From Paenibacillus aurantius (GTDB lineage: Bacteria > Bacillota > Bacilli > Paenibacillales > NBRC-103111): DNA of 64,000 bases. The notes beneath the pieces are model-generated. The model was not told the DNA's origin, did not search any database, and saw only the letters and a list, made by a program, of their open reading frames with translations. This document shows, piece by piece, positions 43,834 through 52,694 of the stretch; within the stretch, counting starts at the first letter, position 1; each line of letters starts with the position of its first letter. The position numbers were made by a program, and so were the translations under genes. The stretch spans positions 1,519,001 to 1,583,000 of the forward strand of contig NZ_CP130318.1 of NCBI RefSeq assembly GCF_032268605.1, read 5' to 3'.

Positions 43834-43860
43834 CCTTCGCTTTAGCGGCGAAGGTTTTTT
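43834..43860 (+). terminator. Intrinsic terminator after the CotS-like pair
   Basis: CCTTCGC (43834-43840) pairs with GCGAAGG (43848-43854) and TTTTTT follows. Confidence 0.85.
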
Positions 43861-43968
43861 GGTTTGGCCGGAGGCGGTGAGCCGGCGGACAAGCCCCCTC
43901 GCTCGAAGACGAGACAGAGGGCCGGGCAGGGAAACATTTGGGCTTTCAACTATTTTTGGCTGGGCCGG

Positions 43969-43997
43969 GACCCGGAACTGGGTGAATGCATATGTTA
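43969..43997 (+). promoter_or_regulatory. Sigma-K-like promoter before the giant repeat protein
   Basis: GACC (43969-43972), a 16-base spacer and CATATGTTA (43989-43997) fit AC-N16/17-CATANNNTA, with the -10 part perfect. It is 38 bases upstream of the start codon and downstream of a terminator, so the repeat gene can have its own late-sporulation transcript. Confidence 0.5.
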
Positions 43998-44034
43998 CAA
44001 ATGACTAGTTTTCTAGGCAGAAAGGGGCAAGCGC

Positions 44035-47000
44035 ATGAAAAAACGCAATGGTTCCCCTGGCGGGTTGAAAAAGAACCGGAACCGGGGCACCTTATACGAC
44101 GCCAACACGCTGGAATTGAATTGGATTGAGGAAAGAAAAGTGAAGCCAGCCAAGCCGGCCGCACCCGATAGACCCGTATCCAAAGAAGATCCGGTTTCAC
44201 TGCATCGGATCGAGCTGTCTGAAAGGCCGGCCGCGCCCGAGCCTGACTTGGCCGAGGAGCCTAAGGTTGAGGCAAGCCGGGAAGAAGTCTTCCCTGCCGA
44301 ACCGGAGGAATCGAAGGCTCCGGAGATTCTGGAGGAACGCCGGGCGGAGCTTGGTCCCGTGGCCGTCATCTTCACGGACGATATCGTGGATGCGGGCATC
44401 ACGACGGAGAAGCTCGCGCCGTTCGCCGTAGACCGTTCCAAGATCAAGCCCGGAAGCATCGGTCCTAACGAGCTGGATGATTACTCCGTAGAGAAGGAGA
44501 AGCTGAAGGACGGAAGCGTGACGGGCAGCAAAATCGCCCCGGGCGCGGTGGAGGAAAGGCACATTGCCGATATTTCGTTTACCGGCGCCAAGCTGAAAGA
44601 CCGGTCCATAACTGGAGACAAACTGGCCGATAACAGCATTACCTCGGAGAAGCTTGCCGACAAGACCATCGATTCCGTGAAAATCGCCGACGGCTCCATT
44701 CTGGCCCGCCATCTGCATCCGGACAGCATATCGAACGAGCTGATTCAGGACCAGGCGGTGAGCGGAGAGAAGATCAAGAGCGGGACGATCCAGTCCCTTC
44801 ATCTTGGCCAGAATGCCGTAAATTCCGCGAAGCTGACGAATGGAGCGGTCACCTCGGACAAAATCCGCGACGGCGCTGTTACCGGAGAGAAGATCAAGCC
44901 GGGGAGCATCGGTCCGGCTCATCTGGAGGAAGAAGCCGTCCAAGGCGAGCATCTCGCGCGTAGAAGTGTAGGAGCCTCGCATTTAACGGGACGCAGCGTG
45001 ATGCCGGAGCATCTGGCCGATGGAGCGGTCCACTCCCAGCATCTCTCTGCGGGAGCGGTCGGTGCCGAGCATCTGAAGAACGAATCCGTATCCGCCGCCG
45101 TTCTTCAGACCGGCTCCGTTACGACGGAGAAGCTGGCCTGGCATTCGGTTACCTCTATGCAGATAGCGGAAGAAGCCGTAGGCAGCGAGCATCTGGCCGA
45201 AGGAGGGGTAACCGGCTCCAAGCTGGCCGCGGGTAGCGTTCAAGCGCGCCATCTGGCCAAAGGCTCCGTCACCGCAGGGAAGCTGGCTGACGCTTCTGTC
45301 GAATCGGCTGCCCTCGCCCCGGACTCCGTTTCCTCTGAGCACCTGAAGAAAGCTTCGGTCACCGCGGAAAGCCTGTCGGCCAATTCGGTTCAGACGCGGC
45401 ACCTGGCGGCGCAATCCATAGGCTTTGAGCAGCTTCAGGCCCGGTCGGTCGGACGGGAGAATTTGCGCGATGAAGCCGTGACGGCCGAGAAGCTCGCCCC
45501 CGGCTCCGTGACGGGAGAAAAGCTGGCGGAAGAGCTGATTGAAAGCCGGCATATTCTGCCGGAAACGATCCGGGGTTACCATCTGCCGGCCGAGATCATC
45601 AAAACCTTTCACTTGGACCGAGGGTCGGTGACGACGGATAAGCTGGCCGAAGGGGCCGTAGCCGGGAGCAAGATCAAGCCGCTCAACGTAGGCAGCCAGC
45701 AGCTGGCCGATGGGGCGGTAACCGGGCAGAAGCTCGGTCCTCAGAGCGTGGGAGCCGGGCATCTGTCTCCCGGAGCCGTAGGCTCTAAGCATCTGGCCTC
45801 CCAGGCCGTCGGTTCGGAGCAGCTTCAGGACCAGGCGGTCGGCACCCCTCAGCTGAAGGATTCCTCCGTGACGGCACAGAAGCTCGCTCCGGGAAGCGTC
45901 AAGAGCGATAAGCTTGACGTGGAGCTGATCACCGGCAAGCACCTCAAGCCGGGGGCTGTCCAAGGAAGGCATATCCAGCCGGGAGCCGTCATGGGTGTCC
46001 ACATCGGAGTGGGAACCATTGCGCCCGAGCATTTATCCGAATCGTGCCTCGACCGGATGCAGCTGAAGAATGGTGAGGTGAAAACCGACCATCTGGCGAT
46101 CGGCTCGGTAACGGCCGAGAAGCTGGCGGATCAGGCGGTCAGCGGGGCTCACCTTACGTCTGAGGCTGTCACCTCTCTGCACCTCACCCGCGAGTCCGTG
46201 GGGGAGAAGCATCTGGCCGATCAGGCCGTGACCGCCCGGAAGCTTCAAGATGGAGCCGTGACAACCGTTAAGCTGGCGGATGCCTCCATTACAGCCGAGA
46301 AGCTGGTCCCCGGTTCGGTGGAAGGGGCTCATCTGGTTCCGGGGGCCATCAGTGCCGTCCATCTTCAACCAGGGATTGTCGGCTCCGATCAGCTGGTCAA
46401 AGGCGCTATCACGCTGGAGCATTTGGAAGATCCGACCATCGAGGCCGCCCGGATCCGGGGGCTGATGATCGACAATTCCACCCTGGCGAACGGCTCCGTA
46501 ACTTCCTCTAAGCTGGCGAACGGGTCAGTAGAGCACGCCCATATCGGCCCGCGGGCCGTCGGGAGCGAGCAGATTGCCCATGAAGTCATCGGCGAGGAGC
46601 ATATTGAGAATGGGGCCGTGACGGCCGCCAAGCTGGCGAATGCCGCCGTCACCAGTGTTAAACTCGTAGACGCGTCCGTCAAGGAGCCCAAAATCGCCGA
46701 CTCCGCCGTGACGGAAGCGAAGCTGGCCGACGGGTCCGTAACCGAAGGGAAGCTGGGAGACGGTGCCGTGACGTCCGTTAAGCTTCAGGACGGCGCCGTG
46801 GACAGCAGCAAGCTAGCCGATGGTTCGGTCACGAGCGGCAAGCTGGCCGATGGAGAGATCTCCTCGGAGAAGCTCGCGGACGAAGCCGTGACGGAGGAGA
46901 AACTTGGGGAAGCCTCCGTAACGGAGACGAAGCTGGCCGATGGGTCGGTGACCCGGAAGAAGCTGGCGGATGCGTCGGTAACGGCACCCGCCCTTGCTGA

Positions 47001-49161
47001 CGGATCGGTCACCGATGCCAAGCTTGTGAACGGCTCCGTTCTGGAAAACAAACTCGCCGACAGCTCGGTAACGGCAGGAAAACTTGCCGATGGAGCCGTC
47101 ATTGCCTCCAAGCTGGCGGAGGAATGCATTGATTCTTCCAAGCTGGCGGAAGGCTCCGTGACCGAAGAGAAGCTGGCCGAAGCTTCGGTCACCACGGAGA
47201 AGCTGGCGGATGCGTCGGTAACGGCCATCAAGCTGGCCGATGACTCGATCACCGGCGTAAAGCTGGTTGATGCGTCGGTAGAAGCCTCCAAGCTGGCCGA
47301 CAGCGCGGTAACCAGCGGGAAAATAGCGGATGGGTCCGTTACCGAGGATAAGCTTGCCGACGGGCAGGTGTCGGAAGCAAAGCTGGCGGATTTCTCCGTG
47401 ACCACCAATAAGCTTGACAACGGCTCTGTCACTTCACCTAAGCTGGCGGATCTCTCCATCAACACGGATAAGCTGGCTGCGGTTTCCGTTACCTCGGAGA
47501 AGCTCGCCGACGAGGCCGTTCAGGCCGCTAAGCTGGCAAGTGCCTCGGTGGGAACCGATAAGCTTCAAGATATGGCCGTGACGGCCGACAAGCTGGCGGA
47601 TAACTCCGTGACGGGCGATAAGATTGGAAAGCGTTCCGTTGACACGTCCAAACTGGCCGATCAGTCTGTCACTGTTAGTAAGCTGGCCGATGGCTCAGTT
47701 ATAGCCTCCAAACTGGCGGACGGCTCGGTGACCGAAGCGAAGCTCGAGGATCAGTCCGTGACGGCCTCGAAGCTGGCTTTCGGCTCCGTCACGGAATCCG
47801 CTATATCCGACGATTCCGTGACGGCTTCCAAGCTGGCGGATGGCTCGGTTTCCGAAGCCAAGCTGGTTGACGGGGCCGTAACGGAAGAAAAGCTTGCGTA
47901 TCAGTCCGTTTCTGAGACGAAGCTGACGGATGCCTCCGTGACCACAATCAAGCTGGCCGATGGCTCGGTTATAGCCTCCAAACTGGCGGACGGATCGGTA
48001 ACCGAAGCGAAGCTCGAGGATCAGTCCGTGACGGCCTCGAAGCTGGCTTTAGGCTCCGTAACGGAATCCGCTATATCCGACGATTCCGTGACGGCTTCCA
48101 AGCTGACGGATGGCTCGGTTTCCGAAGCCAAGCTGGTTGACGGGGCCGTAACGGAAGAAAAGCTTGCGTATCAGTCCGTTTCCGAGACGAAGCTGACGGA
48201 TGCCGCCGTGACCACAATTAAGCTGGCCGATGGCTCAGTTATAGCCTCCAAGCTGGCGGACGGATCGGTAACCGAAGCGAAGCTCGAGGATCAGTCCGTG
48301 ACGGCCACGAAGCTGGCATGGGGTTCCGTTACGGAAGCTGCTCTGGCTGAGGCCTCAGTGACCGCCTCGAAGCTGGCCGACCAGTCGGTAACCGAAGAGA
48401 AGCTTGCCGATGCGTTGATCAGCGAATCCAAGCTGGCAGACGGATCGGTCACCGAAGCGAAGCTGGCGGAAAAGTCCGTAACGGCCGCGAAGCTGGCATC
48501 GGGTTCTGTAACGGAAGCCGCTCTGGCAAAGGCTTCGGTGACGGCCGCGAAGCTGGCATCGGGCTCCGTAATGGAAGCCGCTCTGGCGAAGGCTTCGGTA
48601 ACGGCCACGAAGCTGGCATCGGGTTCCGTTACGGAAGCTGCTCTGGCTGAGGCCTCGGTGACCGCCACGAAGCTGGCCCCTGGATCGGTGACCGAAGCCG
48701 CATTGTCCGACGCTTCGATTACGGCCGCGAAGCTGGCCGACTCTGCGGTCGGCTCCCGCCAGCTGGCGCCGGGCTCGATCCAGGCGCATCATCTGGCCCC
48801 CGAGCTTCTGGTTCGGCCGCAGGCAGAGCCTGCAGCGCGGCCGTCGAAAGCCTCGGCTAAAGCTCTAGCCGCCGCGGTAAGGACCATCGATGCACAGGCG
48901 GGCAGCCTGCAGCAGTTCGGCGTTCAGCCGTTCCGTTTTCTGGCACAGGACGAGAGGATCGAAATCGCTATTCCGTTCGGAAAGGCTTATCCCGATGCGG
49001 AGTATGCCATTACAGCGATGACGAGCCACCCTTCCTGCTATGCCGTCCTCAAAGCCCGCGAGCCGGAGAGAGCGATCATTGAAGTCATCCGCGCCCGGTT
49101 TAGTCCGGATTTTGAAGCCATCCTGACCTGGATCTCCATCGGGGTGTCCCCCGGCAAATAA
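44035..49161 (+). CDS. Giant decapeptide-repeat protein, probable spore surface fibre
   Basis: A 1708-residue protein in three parts. Residues 1-120: a basic start (MKKRNGSPGGLKKNRNRG) then an acidic, Pro-rich linker, with no signal peptide. Residues about 121-1590: some 147 tandem decapeptides of the pattern GSVTxxKLAD; the first half often has His-Leu (GAVGAEHLKN), the second half Lys-Leu. Residues about 1610-1708: a non-repetitive domain ending TWISIGVSPGK. Similar repeat stretches occur in phage tail fibres and in Paenibacillus proteins that, as I recall, are named for a C-terminal WIAG-tail domain. Lack of a signal peptide, a sigma-K-like promoter and neighbouring glycosyltransferases suggest a mother-cell product placed on the spore, comparable in role to BclA. 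Many Ser/Thr could carry glycans. Confidence 0.8.
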   Translation: MKKRNGSPGGLKKNRNRGTLYDANTLELNWIEERKVKPAKPAAPDRPVSKEDPVSLHRIELSERPAAPEPDLAEEPKVEASREEVFPAEPEESKAPEILEERRAELGPVAVIFTDDIVDAGITTEKLAPFAVDRSKIKPGSIGPNELDDYSVEKEKLKDGSVTGSKIAPGAVEERHIADISFTGAKLKDRSITGDKLADNSITSEKLADKTIDSVKIADGSILARHLHPDSISNELIQDQAVSGEKIKSGTIQSLHLGQNAVNSAKLTNGAVTSDKIRDGAVTGEKIKPGSIGPAHLEEEAVQGEHLARRSVGASHLTGRSVMPEHLADGAVHSQHLSAGAVGAEHLKNESVSAAVLQTGSVTTEKLAWHSVTSMQIAEEAVGSEHLAEGGVTGSKLAAGSVQARHLAKGSVTAGKLADASVESAALAPDSVSSEHLKKASVTAESLSANSVQTRHLAAQSIGFEQLQARSVGRENLRDEAVTAEKLAPGSVTGEKLAEELIESRHILPETIRGYHLPAEIIKTFHLDRGSVTTDKLAEGAVAGSKIKPLNVGSQQLADGAVTGQKLGPQSVGAGHLSPGAVGSKHLASQAVGSEQLQDQAVGTPQLKDSSVTAQKLAPGSVKSDKLDVELITGKHLKPGAVQGRHIQPGAVMGVHIGVGTIAPEHLSESCLDRMQLKNGEVKTDHLAIGSVTAEKLADQAVSGAHLTSEAVTSLHLTRESVGEKHLADQAVTARKLQDGAVTTVKLADASITAEKLVPGSVEGAHLVPGAISAVHLQPGIVGSDQLVKGAITLEHLEDPTIEAARIRGLMIDNSTLANGSVTSSKLANGSVEHAHIGPRAVGSEQIAHEVIGEEHIENGAVTAAKLANAAVTSVKLVDASVKEPKIADSAVTEAKLADGSVTEGKLGDGAVTSVKLQDGAVDSSKLADGSVTSGKLADGEISSEKLADEAVTEEKLGEASVTETKLADGSVTRKKLADASVTAPALADGSVTDAKLVNGSVLENKLADSSVTAGKLADGAVIASKLAEECIDSSKLAEGSVTEEKLAEASVTTEKLADASVTAIKLADDSITGVKLVDASVEASKLADSAVTSGKIADGSVTEDKLADGQVSEAKLADFSVTTNKLDNGSVTSPKLADLSINTDKLAAVSVTSEKLADEAVQAAKLASASVGTDKLQDMAVTADKLADNSVTGDKIGKRSVDTSKLADQSVTVSKLADGSVIASKLADGSVTEAKLEDQSVTASKLAFGSVTESAISDDSVTASKLADGSVSEAKLVDGAVTEEKLAYQSVSETKLTDASVTTIKLADGSVIASKLADGSVTEAKLEDQSVTASKLALGSVTESAISDDSVTASKLTDGSVSEAKLVDGAVTEEKLAYQSVSETKLTDAAVTTIKLADGSVIASKLADGSVTEAKLEDQSVTATKLAWGSVTEAALAEASVTASKLADQSVTEEKLADALISESKLADGSVTEAKLAEKSVTAAKLASGSVTEAALAKASVTAAKLASGSVMEAALAKASVTATKLASGSVTEAALAEASVTATKLAPGSVTEAALSDASITAAKLADSAVGSRQLAPGSIQAHHLAPELLVRPQAEPAARPSKASAKALAAAVRTIDAQAGSLQQFGVQPFRFLAQDERIEIAIPFGKAYPDAEYAITAMTSHPSCYAVLKAREPERAIIEVIRARFSPDFEAILTWISIGVSPGK
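47701..48300 (+). repeat. Tandem 270-base duplication inside the repeat gene
   Basis: The blocks 47701-47970 and 47971-48240 are nearly the same at the DNA level, and the start of a third copy follows at 48241-48300. The period is 270 bases, nine decapeptides. Only scattered single-base changes are seen, which points to a recent duplication. Confidence 0.88.
48481..48660 (+). repeat. Three tandem 60-base repeats
   Basis: 48481-48540, 48541-48600 and 48601-48660 are near copies encoding a 20-residue unit such as SVTAAKLASGSVTEAALAKA. They lie just after the 270-base duplication. Confidence 0.85.
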
Positions 49162-49250
49162 CCATCAGGCGGGATTGCCCGACTCCTTCTCCCTCCTCCC
49201 TTTGTAAGGAATACAATTGGTTTCGCATTCCATCCCATCCTAAGGAAACG

Positions 49251-49275
49251 ACGCCTGCCCAAGCAGGCGTTTTTC
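49251..49275 (+). terminator. Intrinsic terminator after the giant repeat gene
   Basis: ACGCCTGC (49251-49258) pairs with GCAGGCGT (49263-49270), followed by T residues. It makes the repeat gene a single-gene transcript. Confidence 0.85.
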
Positions 49276-49381
49276 CCGTTTTTCCATTCTAGCCCGGATG
49301 ACCTGTACGAATGCCGTTGCACATAGGGCTCCGGTACATACAATGGGTTAAACCAAGGCACAAATCCGGGAGGTGGTAAAT

Positions 49382-50167
49382 ATGGCGTTACCGCGCACAA
49401 GCAGGAGTAATAAGGCCCGGACCGACCTGACGAATCCCTCCAAGCCCAAGGTTTCCGTCATCATTCCCGTCATGAATGAGGCCCGGACGCTGGCTTCCGT
49501 TATCCGGGAAGCCCGCAAGGTGAACAAGAATACCGAGGTCATCGTCGTCTTAAACGGATCAACCGACGGCTCGGGCCGTTTGGCGCGAAAGATGGGGGCC
49601 CGGGTTATTACGTTTGACAAGCCGCTTGGCCACGATGTGGGACGGAGCATTGGGGCTAAAGAAGCCAAGGGAGACATTCTGCTTTTTACGGATGGGGATA
49701 TCTTGCTGCCGGGTTCTTCCCTGCGTCATCTGGTTCGGGCTGTAGAGAAGGGGACGGATGTTGCTTTAAACAAATACAACGGCCCGAGAGGAAGGAAAAA
49801 AGTGCACGGGGTCATTCTTGCCAAGCATGCCTTGAATGCCTTTTTGTCCATGCCCAAGCTGAAGGGGGCTTCTCTGACGGCCATTCCGCACGCAATGAGC
49901 CGCAAGGCGGCCGAAACGATAGGCTTCGAACATCTGGCGGTCCCGCCCAAAGCCCAGGCCATTGCCGCGCATAAAGGGTTGACCATTCGGGCGGTCCGAT
50001 ATTATGACGTAGGAAAGACCAATCCGCGCAAATCGAGAGGCCGTAAAGATCCGCTGACTGCCCTTATTATCGGGGACCATCTGGAAGCCATTGATTACCT
50101 GCTTCGCCATACGAACCCGCGGGGAGATTTGACCGATCTGAATCGGCTGAGGGAGATGGTGAAATGA
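49382..50167 (+). CDS. Glycosyltransferase family 2 protein, first of the spore glycan operon
   Basis: A 261-residue GT-A enzyme. The core reads VSVIIPVMNEARTLASVIRE, VLNGSTDGSG and the DxD FTDGDILLP, typical of dolichol-phosphate-mannose-synthase-like GT2 proteins. The N-terminus is short and basic. GGGAGGTGG lies before the ATG at 49382 (the frame opens at 49373). CATACAAT at 49337 resembles a sporulation -10 box. Its stop overlaps the start of the next, related GT2 gene. It opens a run of nine closely spaced genes. Confidence 0.87.
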   Translation: MALPRTSRSNKARTDLTNPSKPKVSVIIPVMNEARTLASVIREARKVNKNTEVIVVLNGSTDGSGRLARKMGARVITFDKPLGHDVGRSIGAKEAKGDILLFTDGDILLPGSSLRHLVRAVEKGTDVALNKYNGPRGRKKVHGVILAKHALNAFLSMPKLKGASLTAIPHAMSRKAAETIGFEHLAVPPKAQAIAAHKGLTIRAVRYYDVGKTNPRKSRGRKDPLTALIIGDHLEAIDYLLRHTNPRGDLTDLNRLREMVK

Positions 50168-51207
50168 AGGGGAGCAGCGGGAAGGTGAGGAGGAGATCCT
50201 CTGGGGGAAGGGGCAGAAGAAAGCTTTCGATGGCTGTCCGCGCTTACCGGGCAGGCCGGCGCTACGGGGCCAAATTCATAAAGGAACGGCTCGGCCATGA
50301 AACCCCGAAGGCGGTCATGAACCGCTATTGGAACGAATGGAAGGGAAGGAGAACCCGAACGTTGTCAAGAGAGTCGTCCCGACAACTGGCGCGAAGATTC
50401 TTCCGTGGCTTCTGCAAGGAGAGTGGAGAACGGTACCGTCCCTGGCTTCCTTTTCCGGGTAGAGGCAAGGTCGGGATCGTGCTATGCATACGAAATGAAA
50501 AAAAAACGGTGGAGCGGGTACTAAACGAACTGGACCGGCTGCCCTTTCATGAAATCATCGCCGTCGTAAACGGAAGCACCGACGGAAGTTTCGAGAAGAT
50601 CAGGAAGCACCGTGCCGGGGTAACGATTCTTCATTATGAAGAGCCCTTGGGTCATGATGTGGGCCGGGCTATAGGGGCAAGGGTATCCACGTCGGATATT
50701 TTGCTTTTTGCAGACGGGGACTTGCCGATTCGTGCGGAGAAGCTGCTGCACTTCGTCGAAGAGATTGAAAAAGGAGCGGATGTGGCCCTTAACGACATTA
50801 CGCCGTACCTCCGGCCATTTAGCCGCAGGGACGCCGTTTCCACGGTAAAGGAATTTGTGAACCGCGCCCTCGGTCGTCCGGACCTTATGGCCAATTCCCT
50901 CACCGCCGTCCCCCATGCGCTTTCCCGAAAGGCGCTGGAACGAATCGGAGCGGCTGCTTTGGCTGTACCTCCCTTGGCCCAGGTAATCGCCATACAGTCC
51001 GGTCTTCGAATTAAAGCTCCGGCCAGCGTCAACATTATCCGGGGAAACCGGAGAAGAGCCTCCAATTCCGGTCATCTTAATCCCGTGTCCCGGCTTATTG
51101 CCGGCGATCACCTGGAGGCCCTGCATCGGGCCCTTCATAAGAGCGGGAGCCGTCTGCACTACAAAGACCACATGAGAAGACGCGAATATGCGGAGGTGGG
51201 GAGATGA
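50164..51207 (+). CDS. Glycosyltransferase family 2 protein with basic N-terminal extension
   Basis: A 347-residue enzyme. Residues 1-95 are rich in Arg, Lys, Ser and Gly and not part of the catalytic fold. The GT-A domain then reads KVGIVLCIRNEKKTVERV, VVNGSTDGS and FADGDLPIR. It shares GHDVGRAIGA and the MSRKA/LSRKA region with the protein encoded just before, so the two are paralogues. Its ATG overlaps the previous stop by four bases, and its own stop overlaps the next start. The extension may bind an anionic surface or partner proteins. Confidence 0.87.
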   Translation: MKGSSGKVRRRSSGGRGRRKLSMAVRAYRAGRRYGAKFIKERLGHETPKAVMNRYWNEWKGRRTRTLSRESSRQLARRFFRGFCKESGERYRPWLPFPGRGKVGIVLCIRNEKKTVERVLNELDRLPFHEIIAVVNGSTDGSFEKIRKHRAGVTILHYEEPLGHDVGRAIGARVSTSDILLFADGDLPIRAEKLLHFVEEIEKGADVALNDITPYLRPFSRRDAVSTVKEFVNRALGRPDLMANSLTAVPHALSRKALERIGAAALAVPPLAQVIAIQSGLRIKAPASVNIIRGNRRRASNSGHLNPVSRLIAGDHLEALHRALHKSGSRLHYKDHMRRREYAEVGR

Positions 51208-51959
51208 CGGATTTACCGAAGACGAGCATTATCATCCCGACCTATAACGGACTGGAGCTATTGATCGAATGCATAACGGCTATAAGGGCTTATACCCCGG
51301 AGCCATACGAGTTAATCGTAGTCGATAACGGCTCTGAAGACGGCACGGTAAAGTTTTGCCGCCAGGAGAAGATCCGGTTCGTCTCCCTGCCCGTGAACAA
51401 AGGCTTCCCTGCCGCCTGCAATCTGGGACTGCGAATAGCAACGGGGGACGCTCTGCTTCTCCTGAATAACGACATTGTGGTGACGCACCATTGGCTTGAG
51501 AACATGCTGGCCTGCTTGTACAGCGACGAAACGATCGGCATCGTCGGGCCCTGCTCCAACATCGTGAGCGGGATTCAGCAGCGGCCCGCCGACTATGCGG
51601 ATCTGGAGCAGTATCATGCGCTGGCGGCGGCCCGCGCTTCCGACCCCGGGCAATGGCAGCAGGTGGAGCGTCTCGTCGGCCTGTGCCTTTTGTTCAAGCG
51701 GGAGCTGATGGAGAAGATCGGAGTGCTTGACGAGCGATTCTCTCCCGGACATTACGAGGATGATGATTATTGCTACCGCGCCAGAAGAGCCGGCTACCGG
51801 TTAATGCTGGCGGGGGATGTGTCGGTCCACCATCACGGAAGCGCGAGCTTCTCTAAGCTGGACAAGAAAAGGCTCGGTCAAATCGTACATCGGAACCGCG
51901 ATGCGTTCATCAAAAAGTGGGATCTGGATCCGCGCCAATTCATACAGAAAGAAGGGTAG
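51204..51959 (+). CDS. Glycosyltransferase family 2 protein (rhamnosyltransferase-like)
   Basis: A 251-residue GT2 enzyme: TSIIIPTYNGLELLIECI, VDNGSEDGT and the DxD LLNNDIV, with LDERFSPGHYEDDDYCYRA near the end holding the catalytic base region. This arrangement (NND, then EDDDYC) is common in rhamnosyltransferases and in GT2 enzymes of O-antigen and S-layer glycan clusters. It overlaps the previous gene by four bases and the rmlA gene follows after four bases, which fits use of dTDP-rhamnose. Confidence 0.87.
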   Translation: MTDLPKTSIIIPTYNGLELLIECITAIRAYTPEPYELIVVDNGSEDGTVKFCRQEKIRFVSLPVNKGFPAACNLGLRIATGDALLLLNNDIVVTHHWLENMLACLYSDETIGIVGPCSNIVSGIQQRPADYADLEQYHALAAARASDPGQWQQVERLVGLCLLFKRELMEKIGVLDERFSPGHYEDDDYCYRARRAGYRLMLAGDVSVHHHGSASFSKLDKKRLGQIVHRNRDAFIKKWDLDPRQFIQKEG

Positions 51960-51963
51960 TCCA

Positions 51964-52683
51964 TTGAAAGGAGTCATACTGGCTGGAGGGAAGGGAACCA
52001 GGCTGCACCCCGCGACTAGCCTGCTCAACAAGCATTTGCTGCCTGTGGGGAAATATCCGATGATCCATTACGGCATCCGGAAGCTGGCGGAAGCCGGGAT
52101 TAAGGAAATCATCCTCGTGATCGGCAAACACAGCGCCGGCCGGTTCATCGATTACTTGGGAACGGGCTCGGAGTGGGGGGTAAGCCTTACCTACCGGATC
52201 CAGGAGGAAGCGGGCGGGATTGCCCAGGCCCTTTCCCTGGCGGACGGCTTCATCCGGCCGGGGGAGAACTTCGTCGTCCTTCTCGGGGATAACCTCTTTG
52301 AAGACTCTTTGAAGGATCAGCTCTCGGAATACGAAAGGCAGGGCGGAGGAGCCCGCGTCATGCTGAAGGAGGTCGACAATCCCCGCCGGTACGGCGTCCC
52401 GGTCCTGTTGAACGGTCAGATTCTTTTTATAGAAGAGAAGCCCAAAACCCCCAAAAGCCGTTACTCCGTCACCGGTATTTATATGTATGATTACGGGGTG
52501 TTTGACGTGATTAAGCGGATTCGGCCATCCGACCGGGGAGAGCTCGAAATTACGGATGTCAACAATATTTACGCAGTGGAAGGTACGCTCCACTACGGCG
52601 TTCTAAACGGATGGTGGACCGATGCCGGAACCCACCGTTCCATTCACGAAGCGGCGGCCCGTCTGTTAGACATAGACCAATAG
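51964..52683 (+). CDS. rmlA: Glucose-1-phosphate thymidylyltransferase (SpsI-like short RmlA)
   Basis: Makes dTDP-glucose from glucose-1-phosphate and dTTP, the first step to dTDP-rhamnose. The nucleotide-binding signature is LAGGKGTRLHPAT, with LGDNLFEDS for the metal-binding Asp and IEEKPKTPKSRY for the substrate loop. At 239 residues it lacks the C-terminal helices of the 290-residue RmlA and has the size of B. subtilis SpsI, a spore coat polysaccharide enzyme. The start is a TTG at 51964 with AAGAAGGG upstream. The other three pathway genes lie 7 kb downstream. Confidence 0.9.
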   Translation: MKGVILAGGKGTRLHPATSLLNKHLLPVGKYPMIHYGIRKLAEAGIKEIILVIGKHSAGRFIDYLGTGSEWGVSLTYRIQEEAGGIAQALSLADGFIRPGENFVVLLGDNLFEDSLKDQLSEYERQGGGARVMLKEVDNPRRYGVPVLLNGQILFIEEKPKTPKSRYSVTGIYMYDYGVFDVIKRIRPSDRGELEITDVNNIYAVEGTLHYGVLNGWWTDAGTHRSIHEAAARLLDIDQ

Positions 52684-52694
52684 GAGGTGAGCCC

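Larger units (their letters stand above)
44395..48800 (+). repeat. Array of about 147 thirty-base coding repeats
   Basis: Each unit encodes ten residues, roughly [GD]-[SA]-V-T-x-x-K-L-A-D. The phase is kept with hardly any insertion or deletion over 4.4 kb. Codons vary in the older part and are nearly the same in the younger part. Confidence 0.85.

Noticed and set aside
44983-46032. Long minus-strand open frames opposite the fibre gene
   Set aside because: They mirror the 30-base repeat of the true gene and give Arg/Gly-rich repeats without any known fold.
44395-48800. A regular array that could suggest CRISPR or satellite DNA
   Set aside because: The period is 30 bases without unique spacers, the frame is kept for 1470 codons, and changes are mostly in third codon positions. 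It is a coding repeat.
49320-49345. A full sporulation promoter before the gene at 49382
   Set aside because: CATACAAT at 49337 resembles a sigma-E or sigma-K -10 box, but I found no -35 box at 14-17 bases, so no promoter is listed.
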